In this document: one piece after another, positions 19,250-28,126 of the stretch | How the letters are laid out: each line of letters begins with the position of its first letter | Position numbering within the stretch: position 1 is the first letter of the stretch | Source of the DNA: JADJLQ01 sp038251405 | GTDB lineage: Bacteria > Bacteroidota > Bacteroidia > Chitinophagales > Saprospiraceae | Assembly (NCBI GenBank): GCA_038251405.1 | Contig: JBBSBH010000022.1 | Span: forward strand, 17,965 to 81,964 | Reading direction: 5' to 3' | Length of the DNA stretch: 64,000 nt | Position numbers and translations under genes: made by a program | The notes under the pieces: generated by a model | What the model saw: the letters and a program-made list of their open reading frames with translations, nothing else | Database searches by the model: none | What the model was told of the DNA's origin: nothing

Positions 19250-21478
19250 ATGAAAATATTCATTTGCCTTTTTTGTTTACTTTCCTTTGCCTCACAAGCT
19301 CAAAAAATAATGGGGTTTACTGAAATGGCTGGCAAATCTCAGCTTGACTGGGAAAAACAATTTGATGCTGATTTAAAAGTCAATGATCAGGATACCTGGA
19401 TGAAATACCTCAGCGCTCACCCTCATCATGTAGGTGCTCCTCAAGACAAAGCCAATGCCGAATACATTTTAAACCTTTTCAAATCCTGGGGTTATCAAGC
19501 TACTATCGAAGAATATTATGTTTTATTTCCTACTCCTAAAATGAGACAGGTAGAATTATTAGGTTCTAAACCATATAAATTAAAACTGGAAGAATCCACC
19601 CTGGCAGAAGATCGTACTTCGGGCCAAAAATCAGAGCAGCTACCGACTTATAATGCCTACTCTGCTGATGGTGATGTTACCGCTGAATTGGTGTTTGTAA
19701 ATAGAGGTATTCCGGCAGACTACGATGAATTGGAAAAAATGGGAATAGATGTCAAAGGCAAAATTGTAATCGCCAAATATGGTGGTAGCTGGAGAGGAAT
19801 AAAGCCCAAAGTAGCTTATGAACATGGAGCCATCGGATGTCTTATTTATTCTGATCCCGCTGATGATGGATATACCCAGGGCGATGTATATCCTGTAGGT
19901 GCTTTCCGACCAAAAGATGGTGCTCAGCGTGGATCTGTTATGGATATGCCCGTTTACCCTGGTGATCCCCTAACTCCTGGTATAGGTGCTACTAAAGATG
20001 CCAAACGCATAGATAGAGCTGCGGCTACTACCATCATGAAAATCCCGGTGATGCCCATTTCTTATGAAGACGCGTTGCCGCTTTTACAAGCTCTCAAGGG
20101 CCCCGTTGCACCGGATAAATGGAGTGGCACTTTGCCCATCACGTATCATGTCGGTCCGAGTATAGATAAAGTACATATCAATCTACAATTTAATTGGGAT
20201 ATAAAACCATTATACAATGTTATTGCTAAACTACCGGGTTCGGTATATCCCGATGAATGGATCTTGAGAGGCAATCATCACGATGCTTGGGTAAATGGCG
20301 CTTCTGATCCACTGAGTGGTATGGTATCAGAATTAAGTGAAGCTAAGGCATTGGGTGAAATGGTTAAAAAAGGCTATAAATTGAAAAGGACAGTGGTGTA
20401 CTGTGCCTGGGATGGCGAAGAACCCAGCCTTTTAGGATCGACGGAATGGACAGAGGATCATCAGGAAGAATTAAAACAAAAGGCAGTAGCCTATCTGAAT
20501 ACCGATGGGAATGGGAGAGGTTTTATAGGTGCCGGTGGCTCCCATACATTGGAATCCTTTTTCAATGAAGTAGCGGATCAAGTCATTGATCCTCAGACTG
20601 GTGTATCCATAAAAGAAAGAAAATATGCCAAAGCTATGCTGGATGCTGATCCTGCAGGTAGAGCTAAATTAGCAGGGAATAAAGACCTAAAACTAGCTGC
20701 CTTAGGAGCTGGGTCTGATTGGTCAGGGTTCTTACAATTTTTGGGTATTGCTTCTTTGAATCTTGGATTTGGTGGCGAAGCTCAAGGGGGCGAATATCAT
20801 TCGATTTATGATTCATACGATCATTTTACCAGGTTTATTGACCCCGGTTATCAATATGGGGTCACTTTGTCAAAAACATGCGGTAGGGTGATGATGCGCC
20901 TAGCCAATGCAGAAGTCCTTCCTTTTGAGTTTAATCAATTTCAAAGAACAATGAATGAATACGTTACAGATCTAAAAACACTCATTGATAATATGCGAAC
21001 TCAAACTGATGTAGAAAATAAAATGCTGAAAGATAAAGTGTATCAGCTGGCATATGATCCAAAACTTAAATGGCAAGTTCCTCATGAAAAAGCAGTAGTA
21101 CCATATTTAGATTTCAGCCAACTTGAAAACACTATGATGGAGTTAAAGCGGAACGCAGAAGAATTTAATAATTTGTCTCCACTGGCCTTGCAAAAAAGTC
21201 CAGATCAGCAAAAAGAAATAAACAAAACTTTATATCAAATAGAGCGTAGTTTATTACAGGATGATGGTCTGCCCCGAAGACCGTGGTATAAACATCAAAT
21301 CTATGCTCCAGGATACTATACTGGTTACGGAGTAAAGACCATGCCCGGAATAAGAGAGGGAATAGAGCAACGAAGTTTTGAAGAAGCGCAATTGAATATT
21401 CAAAAAGTAGCAAAAACCTTGAAATCTTACTCTGGCAAATTAAATGAAATCACAAAAATGATGGCACCTAAATCCTAA
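19250..21478 (+). CDS. secreted M28-family metallopeptidase (glutamate carboxypeptidase II-like)
   Basis: A 742-residue enzyme with a signal peptide (KIFICLFCLLSFASQAQ). A PA domain lies near residues 130-260. The M28 zinc-peptidase core has ligands in NHHDAW (His343/His344 region), ASDPLSG, WDGEEPSLLGSTEW (Glu pair), NTDGNG and YHSIYDSYDH. A C-terminal transferrin-receptor-like dimerisation domain follows (from about residue 610). The family removes C-terminal residues such as glutamate from peptides in the periplasm or outside. It ends four bases inside the convergent gluconokinase gene. Confidence 0.9.
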   Translation: MKIFICLFCLLSFASQAQKIMGFTEMAGKSQLDWEKQFDADLKVNDQDTWMKYLSAHPHHVGAPQDKANAEYILNLFKSWGYQATIEEYYVLFPTPKMRQVELLGSKPYKLKLEESTLAEDRTSGQKSEQLPTYNAYSADGDVTAELVFVNRGIPADYDELEKMGIDVKGKIVIAKYGGSWRGIKPKVAYEHGAIGCLIYSDPADDGYTQGDVYPVGAFRPKDGAQRGSVMDMPVYPGDPLTPGIGATKDAKRIDRAAATTIMKIPVMPISYEDALPLLQALKGPVAPDKWSGTLPITYHVGPSIDKVHINLQFNWDIKPLYNVIAKLPGSVYPDEWILRGNHHDAWVNGASDPLSGMVSELSEAKALGEMVKKGYKLKRTVVYCAWDGEEPSLLGSTEWTEDHQEELKQKAVAYLNTDGNGRGFIGAGGSHTLESFFNEVADQVIDPQTGVSIKERKYAKAMLDADPAGRAKLAGNKDLKLAALGAGSDWSGFLQFLGIASLNLGFGGEAQGGEYHSIYDSYDHFTRFIDPGYQYGVTLSKTCGRVMMRLANAEVLPFEFNQFQRTMNEYVTDLKTLIDNMRTQTDVENKMLKDKVYQLAYDPKLKWQVPHEKAVVPYLDFSQLENTMMELKRNAEEFNNLSPLALQKSPDQQKEINKTLYQIERSLLQDDGLPRRPWYKHQIYAPGYYTGYGVKTMPGIREGIEQRSFEEAQLNIQKVAKTLKSYSGKLNEITKMMAPKS

Positions 21479-21996
21479 GAATCTAGCTTCGAATTTGATT
21501 CTCTGGAATAGCTAATGATTGATTCTACTATTTCATCTGGAGGCGAATCTATTTTAACATGTAAACCATAGGCAGGGAATTCCATTGTCTCGAATTGAGA
21601 TTTTAGCAAGCCAGCCGGCATATAGTGATCCTTTCTTGCTTGCATTCTATTTAAAATCAATTCGTAACTGCCTTCGAGCACTATCCAATAAATCGGAGTA
21701 TCCACATCACTTTCAAGAATACTTCTATACTTTTCCTTCAATGCTGAACATGCTAAAATCACCCCGCTCAAAGGGGTATTGGTCTTAAGTAAATTATTTA
21801 AACGCCCAAGCCAATCCAGTCTGTCATCGTCATTTAATGGGATGCCCTGGTGCATTTTTGCCTTATTGGCTGCCGAGTGAAAATCATCCGCATCAAAAAA
21901 CGGTACATTGATTTTATCAGATAATAATTTACCTACCGTAGTTTTACCAGAGCCAGATACACCCATGATAATATAACATGCCACCATTTCCATCAC
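21475..21996 (-). CDS. gntK: gluconokinase
   Basis: A 173-residue P-loop kinase that phosphorylates D-gluconate to 6-phosphogluconate with ATP. It has Walker A GVSGSGKTT, the family motifs FFDADDFHSAANKAKM and GIPLNDDDRLDWL, and LACSALKEKYR. The size is normal. Several starts are possible (two near ATGs at 21996 and 21993, plus M4). It stands alone, converging on the peptidase gene with a four-base overlap. Confidence 0.9.
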   Translation of the reverse strand: MMEMVACYIIMGVSGSGKTTVGKLLSDKINVPFFDADDFHSAANKAKMHQGIPLNDDDRLDWLGRLNNLLKTNTPLSGVILACSALKEKYRSILESDVDTPIYWIVLEGSYELILNRMQARKDHYMPAGLLKSQFETMEFPAYGLHVKIDSPPDEIVESIISYSRESNSKLDS

Positions 21997-22103
21997 AAGG
22001 TATATTCTAATTTCGAGAATTGAATTACTTTAGGCACTCATTTGAAAATCCGGTGGTTTTGAATATTTATTTGACAGAAAAACGCTGAACCAAATTCATT
22101 TTA

Positions 22104-23108
22104 GTGCTTAAAGTCTACTACTTCCTGGAATTATTTTACGACCTATATCGTGAGTTCCGCATTCAAAAAAAGTTCAATCGAAGATTTTTATCTCCTTATC
22201 TCAAACAACTAGAGCAAAAGTTTGAAGGAAATTTTTCAGAAGCATTATTAAAAAAAATTGAAAACTATTATTGCCAGTTTATCCCCGTTTTGTTATGTAG
22301 TCGATATAAAAAATTATACGGAAAGCGACTTTCAGAAACAGAAAGAACAAGAGCTATGTGGTGTGGTATACTTACACCAGTTTTTGATGATCTTATTGAT
22401 GCTGAAAATTATTCTTTAGACTATTTGCCTGACACTATAGAAGCACATCAAGCTTTTATACCACACCATTTTTTAGAAAAGGTGGCCAAGGAAATCCAGT
22501 CCCGTCTATTAATTTCGATACCTAATAAAAAAGAATATTTCGAAGCTATAAATAAAGCCTACAAGTCTCAAATCGATTCATTAAAGCAAAAGAATAAGGA
22601 AATAGCATCCGAAGATATATTCACGATCACTTATGAAAAAGGCGGAGCGGCTTTTATCGTGTTCCGAAATTTAATTGATGAACCTATGTCTGAAGACTTT
22701 GAAAGCGCGCAATACACCATAGGTTTTCTTTTCCAGATTAGCAATGATATTTTTGATATTCATAAAGATGTTACAGCAGGTATTTGCACCTTGTCGAATA
22801 CTGTTACAAAATTTTCAAAACTAAAAAAAATCACTGAGGATTTAATTTATAGTCAAAACGATCAAATCGACGCATTACCGTTTTCATCAAAAAGAAAACT
22901 TCAATTTAAACTGGCTACGAATATCATCAATGCAAGAAGTTTGGTGGGTCTCGATCATTTACATTCAAAATTTAAGACATCTTATCCTCTTTCTTTTAAC
23001 TTTTGGGAGTCAAAAGCCCGGAGTGAGACAATTATAGATATGGAAAACCCTATTCTATTTTTTAAATGGCTTATTTATTCATGGAGATTAGCAAAAAGCA
23101 GAACTTAG
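22104..23108 (+). CDS. class I isoprenoid synthase-like protein
   Basis: A 334-residue, mostly helical protein from a GTG start. It carries an aspartate-rich DDLIDAE motif near residues 95-101 and a second metal-binding motif NDIFDIHKD near 214-222, matching the N-D-x-x-D-x-x-x-D/E pattern of terpene synthase-type enzymes. The general length and helix content agree with class I isoprenoid enzymes. Diphosphomevalonate decarboxylase lies 18 bases downstream, which supports a role in isoprenoid metabolism. The product is not predictable: it could be a prenyl-condensing or cyclising enzyme. Confidence 0.72.
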   Translation: MLKVYYFLELFYDLYREFRIQKKFNRRFLSPYLKQLEQKFEGNFSEALLKKIENYYCQFIPVLLCSRYKKLYGKRLSETERTRAMWCGILTPVFDDLIDAENYSLDYLPDTIEAHQAFIPHHFLEKVAKEIQSRLLISIPNKKEYFEAINKAYKSQIDSLKQKNKEIASEDIFTITYEKGGAAFIVFRNLIDEPMSEDFESAQYTIGFLFQISNDIFDIHKDVTAGICTLSNTVTKFSKLKKITEDLIYSQNDQIDALPFSSKRKLQFKLATNIINARSLVGLDHLHSKFKTSYPLSFNFWESKARSETIIDMENPILFFKWLIYSWRLAKSRT

Positions 23109-23126
23109 ATTATATTTGATCTACTG

Positions 23127-24206
23127 ATGAATGAATTCCTAATCCCATCATCCAATCCCATTGGAAAAATCAAATCCGGTCACATTGCATGGCGCTCACC
23201 TTCGAATATTGCACTGGTAAAATATTGGGGAAAATATGGTCAACAACTTCCAGCCAATCCATCCTTAAGCATGACCTTAGAGCATGCCTATACAGAAACT
23301 CATATTTTTTATAAGCCAGGAAATGTATATGATGAAGATGGCTTCAAATTCAATTTAGATAGCAAACCGAATCAAAAATTCGAAATCAAATTAAAAGCTG
23401 TTTTTCAAAAATGGAAAGAGTATTTTCCTTTTTTAGAAAAAGTAAATCTGGAAATACATTCTAAAAATTCTTTTCCACACTCTGCGGGGATAGCATCCTC
23501 TGCATCGGGAATGAGCGCACTTGCATTATGTCTGGTGAGTTTAGAACAGTTATTATATCAACGATTTACGGATAAAGAATTTTTTCAGAAAGCATCATAC
23601 ATGTCCCGACTTGCTTCCGGCAGTGCCTGCAGATCTATCTATCCATGCTTTTCAATATGGGGAAGGTTAGACCATATTCCCAACAGCCATGATGCCTATG
23701 CAATCGCTTATGAACGATTTCATCCTGTTTTTGCTTCCCTGCATGATGATATTCTAATAGTAAGTGGTGAAGAAAAAAAAGTAAGTAGTACGGATGGTCA
23801 TGCATTGATGAATGATAACCCTTATGCCGAAACCCGGTATGCACAGGCGAGGAAAAATACCGAAGAGTTAGCTTTGATATTAAGGTCTGGAGATCTGCAT
23901 CGGTTTGGAGAAATAATTGAAGCGGAAGCACTCACATTGCATGCATTAATGATGTGCTCCAATCCTGGCTATATTTTGATGCACCCAAATACATTGAACA
24001 TTATTTCTAAAATAAAGGAATATCGAAAGGCGACTGGCTATCCCATTTATTTTTCTCTGGATGCCGGTCCTAATCCACATGTATTTTACCCGGATGAAAT
24101 TAGCGAAGAGGCCGAAAAATTCATCAACGCTGAACTAAAGAAGTTTACGGAAAATGGAAATATATTAAAAGATAAGTGTGGTACTGGTCCAGTACAAATC
24201 AATTAA
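23127..24206 (+). CDS. mvaD: diphosphomevalonate decarboxylase
   Basis: A 359-residue GHMP-superfamily enzyme that converts mevalonate 5-diphosphate and ATP to isopentenyl diphosphate, ADP, phosphate and CO2. Visible motifs are SNIALVKYWGKYG at the N-terminus, the phosphate-binding loop PHSAGIASSASG near residue 116, the SGSACRS segment, and DAGPNPH near the C-terminus with the catalytic aspartate. It indicates a mevalonate route, as in many Bacteroidota. It follows the isoprenoid-synthase-like gene and ends overlapping the convergent CPBP gene by eight bases. Confidence 0.93.
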   Translation: MNEFLIPSSNPIGKIKSGHIAWRSPSNIALVKYWGKYGQQLPANPSLSMTLEHAYTETHIFYKPGNVYDEDGFKFNLDSKPNQKFEIKLKAVFQKWKEYFPFLEKVNLEIHSKNSFPHSAGIASSASGMSALALCLVSLEQLLYQRFTDKEFFQKASYMSRLASGSACRSIYPCFSIWGRLDHIPNSHDAYAIAYERFHPVFASLHDDILIVSGEEKKVSSTDGHALMNDNPYAETRYAQARKNTEELALILRSGDLHRFGEIIEAEALTLHALMMCSNPGYILMHPNTLNIISKIKEYRKATGYPIYFSLDAGPNPHVFYPDEISEEAEKFINAELKKFTENGNILKDKCGTGPVQIN

Positions 24207-25131
24207 TGCCTTCTTCTCTGGTTGTGGGTGGATCAGTTAATGGATTTAAAATTGCATTATCCTTTTTTACTAACCTATCAATGGGAAACTTATTATAGGT
24301 GAGCGGCATTTTCTTATGGAGAATCCCTATCAAAACAATAAGGGCTAAAACAGAAACTAATGAACCTTCAAAACCAAAATCTCCGCCCGTTATCCTGGAA
24401 TAGCCTATTGGCTTAAATTGCATCCAACTATACACATCAACACCACTTACATTAAAATCCAAAAAAGTGCCTTGCATAAAATTCCAACCAGAATGAAACC
24501 CGGCACAGAGCCATAGATTCCTGTATTTTACAAATAATGCCGCCAAAATTAATCCACCAAGCAAAATATTAAAGAAACCCATCCAGGTGAAATTTTCATT
24601 GCCTAAATGCATTATTGCAAAAAGGCTCGCTGAGACTATAAGTGCAGGTATTGTTCCTAGCCAGTTTTCGATGGTTGGAATTAAATATGCCCTGGTTATA
24701 ATTTCTTCAGCTGTGCTTTGAACTATAAAAAAAACCAAAAACCCAAAAAAATATTTGGCATTCCAATAAGAAGTAAAAAATTGAAATTGTCCAAAAGCTG
24801 TTATGATTAAAAATCCTATTAAAATCAAAATACTACTAACCAACCACCCTTTGCCAAATAATTTCAAAGATCCGGTAAACCGCAATCCTAATTGATTTAA
24901 AGGATGCCTGAAAATTACGTGATAAACAAGAATAGCGGTGACTAAAGAGACAATGAAAACAAATAAAAACCCTGTATCCAGTAACAAAGTAAAAGGATTA
25001 GAATTTTCATTAATATCTATAGCGGTTTCAAATAAATGGTGATCAAATGATCTTACTATAACTGCTAAAAGTGTAGTGAGGCCAAAAAATATCACTCCAA
25101 AAGTGATCAGCTCCAATAACAACCAACCCAT
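24199..25131 (-). CDS. CPBP-family intramembrane glutamic endopeptidase
   Basis: Multi-pass membrane protein with the CPBP/Abi motif AEEIITRAY (EExxxR) and later conserved segments FAIMHLGNEN and HSGWNFMQG, which supply the other active-site residues. An in-frame start exists at 25236, but it would overlap the upstream gene by 86 bases. The ATG at 25131 gives about 310 residues and leaves 19 bases of spacing; a GTG at 25149 is another option. Family members process prenylated or other membrane-embedded substrates. It is probably cotranscribed with the hydroxylase. Confidence 0.83.
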   Translation of the reverse strand: MGWLLLELITFGVIFFGLTTLLAVIVRSFDHHLFETAIDINENSNPFTLLLDTGFLFVFIVSLVTAILVYHVIFRHPLNQLGLRFTGSLKLFGKGWLVSSILILIGFLIITAFGQFQFFTSYWNAKYFFGFLVFFIVQSTAEEIITRAYLIPTIENWLGTIPALIVSASLFAIMHLGNENFTWMGFFNILLGGLILAALFVKYRNLWLCAGFHSGWNFMQGTFLDFNVSGVDVYSWMQFKPIGYSRITGGDFGFEGSLVSVLALIVLIGILHKKMPLTYNKFPIDRLVKKDNAILNPLTDPPTTREEGIN

Positions 25132-25150
25132 ATGCTTCAACCATCTCACT

Positions 25151-25927
25151 TTATGAAGTTTTTTCCATGAATAATTTTTTAAAATCTTTACTCTCTGTTC
25201 CCATCCATTTATCCCAAAAGGTAAAGTACAAACCATAATTTGTGTAAAACTGGGAATGATGGAGGTGATGATGAGTAGCTCCTATGACCCACTTGCCCAA
25301 CCAATGATATTGTATAGAAGAGGGATAAATCTCGCTATTCAAATGATTGATGATACTACTCACCGTCATTATAATGAGTATCAATACTAATGATATCAAA
25401 TGTGTAGGAATTAAAAATAAAAAAGCATAAATGGGTAAAGCTTGTAAAACACTCTCTGTAGGATGAAACGAAAACGAGGTCCAGGCTGTGGTGTTCAGGC
25501 TCTCATGATGCGTCTTGTGAATCCATTTATATACTTTGCGATGATGCATCCATCTATGGAGCCAATAATAGTACGTTTCATGAATGATAAAAATCATCAT
25601 CATACTTAGAGGTATCCAGAGCAATGAATATTGATGCAAATCTATATACACCTTAGTTTTACCAAGTTGCCAATAATATATTAATATAGTGCCTCCTATG
25701 GCAAATATGACTGAAGTAATGAATGAATACTTTATTTCATATATTAATTGAGCCCGATGAATGACTTTTAATGAAAGTCGCCGCTTTTTAAAACTTTCCT
25801 TTTCGTTTTTAGAAATAAAATAATAAAATAATCCTGCCAGAAACAAATACCGCAAAAAAATTGCTAAAGTTAAAACCAAAAAAGTGATTAAAAAATTTAG
25901 CGGCAGACCTGTAGTAAGATCAATCAT
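25151..25927 (-). CDS. sterol desaturase/fatty acid hydroxylase-family membrane protein
   Basis: A 258-residue membrane enzyme with the histidine clusters of the di-iron fatty acid hydroxylase superfamily: HETYYYWLH, HRWMHH, HKTHH and HHHLHH. Four hydrophobic segments surround these. The family hydroxylates or desaturates lipids, sterols or carotenoids using O2. The adjacent isoprenoid genes hint at a prenyl-derived substrate, but this is only context. Its stop lies just ahead of the CPBP start. Confidence 0.85.
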   Translation of the reverse strand: MIDLTTGLPLNFLITFLVLTLAIFLRYLFLAGLFYYFISKNEKESFKKRRLSLKVIHRAQLIYEIKYSFITSVIFAIGGTILIYYWQLGKTKVYIDLHQYSLLWIPLSMMMIFIIHETYYYWLHRWMHHRKVYKWIHKTHHESLNTTAWTSFSFHPTESVLQALPIYAFLFLIPTHLISLVLILIIMTVSSIINHLNSEIYPSSIQYHWLGKWVIGATHHHLHHSQFYTNYGLYFTFWDKWMGTESKDFKKLFMEKTS

Positions 25928-25996
25928 AAAGCTTAAAGATAAGCACCTTCATAAAGCAGATATGAATTACTTTGAAAAAAAATTGTCTGACTGGCT

Positions 25997-26028
25997 ATTG
26001 ACTAATTACTAAATATGATATACATTTG
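25997..26028 (+). promoter_or_regulatory. Bacteroidota-type promoter of the SPFH gene
   Basis: ATTG at 25997-26000 and TACATTTG at 26021-26028 are separated by 20 bases, close to the TTTG / TAnnTTTG consensus. Transcription would begin near 26035, about 14 bases before the start codon. Confidence 0.6.
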
Positions 26029-26037
26029 ATATCAAAT
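26024..26037. promoter_or_regulatory. 14-base palindrome over the SPFH promoter
   Basis: ATTTGATATCAAAT is fully self-complementary and covers the -7 box and the likely transcription start. A second TGATAT half-site follows at 26038-26043. This suits a repressor site, perhaps for the ribbon-helix-helix protein encoded two genes on. Confidence 0.4.
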
Positions 26038-26048
26038 TGATATTAAAT

Positions 26049-26903
26049 ATGAAAAACGAAAAAGAAATTAAATCCTTGAATGGCTATGTTTTTATTGCAT
26101 TACTCTTCCTATTACTGGGAGGGGGAATTTATTTGTTGGTCACTTTTGATATGATTGCAACTGGTGCGATTATGATCGCTTTGGCGGTAATAATTATGAC
26201 AGGCTTTTTCCTGGTAAACCCAAATGATTCTAAAATCTTATTGATGCTGGGTAAATATAAAGGAACGGTGAAGGAAAATGGATTCTATTGGGCAAATCCC
26301 ATTTACGGCAAGAGAAGGATTTCACTCCGAGCCCTAAATTTTGATAGTGAAAGAATAAAAGTCAACGACAAAAAGGGAAATCCCATTATGATCAGCGGTA
26401 TTGTCGTATGGCGAGTAAATGATACCTATAAAGCAGCTTTTGATGTATCCGATTATGCGAGTTTTGTTAAAGTGCAGTCTGAAGCTGCCCTGAGAGAACT
26501 AGCCGGTTCATATGCTTATGATAATTTTGATGAAGATCACGAAATCACTTTGAGATCCGGATCACATGAAGTAAATCATGCCCTCGAGACTCAACTAAGA
26601 AACCGATTGGCAATAGCTGGAATAGAAGTTATTGAGGCTAGAATTGGCTACCTGGCTTATGCTCCTGAAATCGCCAGTGCCATGCTCCGAAGACAGCAAG
26701 CTGAAGCTGTTGTGGCAGCCAGAATGAAAATAGTAGAAGGCGCTGTTGGTATGGTGGAAATGGCCCTGGACCAACTTTCTAAAAAAGATTTAATGCATCT
26801 GGATGAAGATAAAAAAGCGGCTATGGTAAGTAATTTAATGGTAGTACTTTGCGCTGATAAAGATGTTACACCTGTGGTAAATACCGGTACTCTACATCAA
26901 TAA
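26049..26903 (+). CDS. SPFH/band 7 domain membrane protein
   Basis: About 284 residues. A TTG lies at 26037, but the ATG at 26049 (KNEKEIKSLNGYVF) is the better start. Two hydrophobic segments lie in residues 10-60 (YVFIALLFLLLGGGIYLLV, GAIMIALAVIIMTGFFLV). A band 7 domain follows (LRALNFDSERIKVNDKKGNPI, then GIEVIEARIGYLAYAPEIA). It ends with a helical tail and the usual AMLRRQQAEAVVAAR segment. SPFH proteins form oligomeric membrane scaffolds. A ribbon-helix-helix gene follows after 10 bases. Confidence 0.88.
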   Translation: MKNEKEIKSLNGYVFIALLFLLLGGGIYLLVTFDMIATGAIMIALAVIIMTGFFLVNPNDSKILLMLGKYKGTVKENGFYWANPIYGKRRISLRALNFDSERIKVNDKKGNPIMISGIVVWRVNDTYKAAFDVSDYASFVKVQSEAALRELAGSYAYDNFDEDHEITLRSGSHEVNHALETQLRNRLAIAGIEVIEARIGYLAYAPEIASAMLRRQQAEAVVAARMKIVEGAVGMVEMALDQLSKKDLMHLDEDKKAAMVSNLMVVLCADKDVTPVVNTGTLHQ

Positions 26904-26913
26904 TCAGGCATTG

Positions 26914-27084
26914 ATGGAAAAGAAAAAGTTTGTACTCAGAGTAGATGAGCAGACCATGAAAGCGTTGGAAAAATGGGCTGCTGATGAGTTTCGAAGCCTG
27001 AATGGTCATATTGAGTATATTCTTACGAATGCATTAAAACAAGCAGGTCGGGACATTAAGAAAAAAGATCAACAAAAGGAATAA
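26914..27084 (+). CDS. Arc-like ribbon-helix-helix protein
   Basis: A 56-residue ORF starting 10 bases after the SPFH stop. The start KKKFVLRVDEQTMKALEKWA reads as a beta strand followed by helix A, and SLNGHIEYILTNAL as helix B, the pattern of Arc/CopG DNA-binding dimers. The lysine-rich tail is typical. It is probably cotranscribed with the SPFH gene and could repress the palindrome at 26024-26037. Confidence 0.8.
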   Translation: MEKKKFVLRVDEQTMKALEKWAADEFRSLNGHIEYILTNALKQAGRDIKKKDQQKE

Positions 27085-27223
27085 GAATTCCATAGAGGTA
27101 TTAAATAGATCAATTTATTCTTTTCTTCCCGACAACCTTATCCATAAGAAAAGCCTATATTATATAGTAATTGAAGAAATAATACTTTACTCTACTAAAA
27201 AGCTATCAATAGAATCCCAAAGA

Positions 27224-28126
27224 TCAATTTATCACTTGCCCTGCTTTTTTGATCTTATAAATTTGACGAAAAACGTAAAAAATAGTAGCCCAAATTCCTA
27301 TACTCATTCCATATACAAGTACCAATAACCAAATAGGCGTTCTAAATCGGGTTGACCAAAGCGTTCTATTTTGGAAAAAATCGGATTTAAATTCTGTTTT
27401 TTTACCCCAATAGACTTCCTTTTCACTTATTATTGTACCAAAGTCATCGTTGTCTTCACATTTGGCTAATAAAGTAATCTTACCATCTTCATCTCCTTTA
27501 ATGGTAGTGTCAGTTAATTCTACAATTACCTTACCTGATGAATCAGTCGTAAAAGATCCATCTTCCGTGAATTTTAAAACACTACCATCTAATCTTTTTA
27601 CCCCTAGTAAAATCTCCATATCCTTAATAGGTATCCAGCCATCATTTGATTTAGAAAGAGCAGTGACTTGTATACTATGGCTGTTACTTTCGCCAAAAGT
27701 ATCTATTACAATTTTTCCCTTTCCTACAGTAATATCATTTGAAGAGCTTGAAAATTGTAAAGTATCCGGAGAAGATGCAATTAATGTGTGTTCATCGGAT
27801 TCGTTCCACTTACTTAAAAGACTTGCTGGTATGGAGACAGCTGCTTTTCCATTGCTATCTGTATGGGAATCTCCTATAAGATTGTTTTCACTTTCCTCAT
27901 CCAAATAAAATTTAATTAATAAACCGGGAACAGGAGATAGTCTTGAATTTATCTTAGCTCCAGCTGTAGCCGTTATATTCATACTTCGATCTGCTTCGCT
28001 GCGAAATTGCACGGATAATCGGACAGCTAATTGAGCTGTATCCTGTGATCTCAATACAAGGGGAACAGGTAAGAAACCAATAATCAAAAACAAACTAATT
28101 CTCCAACGCTTTTTCATTTTTTTCAT
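27224..28126 (-). CDS. secreted/membrane-anchored hypothetical protein of the NrfD operon
   Basis: A 300-residue protein of unknown function. It has a signal peptide (WRISLFLIIGFLPVPLVLRSQ), a beta-rich extracytoplasmic part with Ig/carboxypeptidase-regulatory-like segments (PGLLIKFYLDEE, SNGKAAVSIPASLL), and a C-terminal transmembrane helix (WLLVLVYGMSIGIWATIFYVF). It overlaps the 3' end of the NrfD gene by 32 bases, so it belongs to that operon. It may be a scaffold at the periplasmic face of the complex. Confidence 0.6.
   Translation of the reverse strand: MKKMKKRWRISLFLIIGFLPVPLVLRSQDTAQLAVRLSVQFRSEADRSMNITATAGAKINSRLSPVPGLLIKFYLDEESENNLIGDSHTDSNGKAAVSIPASLLSKWNESDEHTLIASSPDTLQFSSSSNDITVGKGKIVIDTFGESNSHSIQVTALSKSNDGWIPIKDMEILLGVKRLDGSVLKFTEDGSFTTDSSGKVIVELTDTTIKGDEDGKITLLAKCEDNDDFGTIISEKEVYWGKKTEFKSDFFQNRTLWSTRFRTPIWLLVLVYGMSIGIWATIFYVFRQIYKIKKAGQVIN

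Noticed and set aside
25132..25236. Longer CPBP start at 25236
   Set aside because: It would overlap the hydroxylase gene by 86 bases and adds a region without family support.
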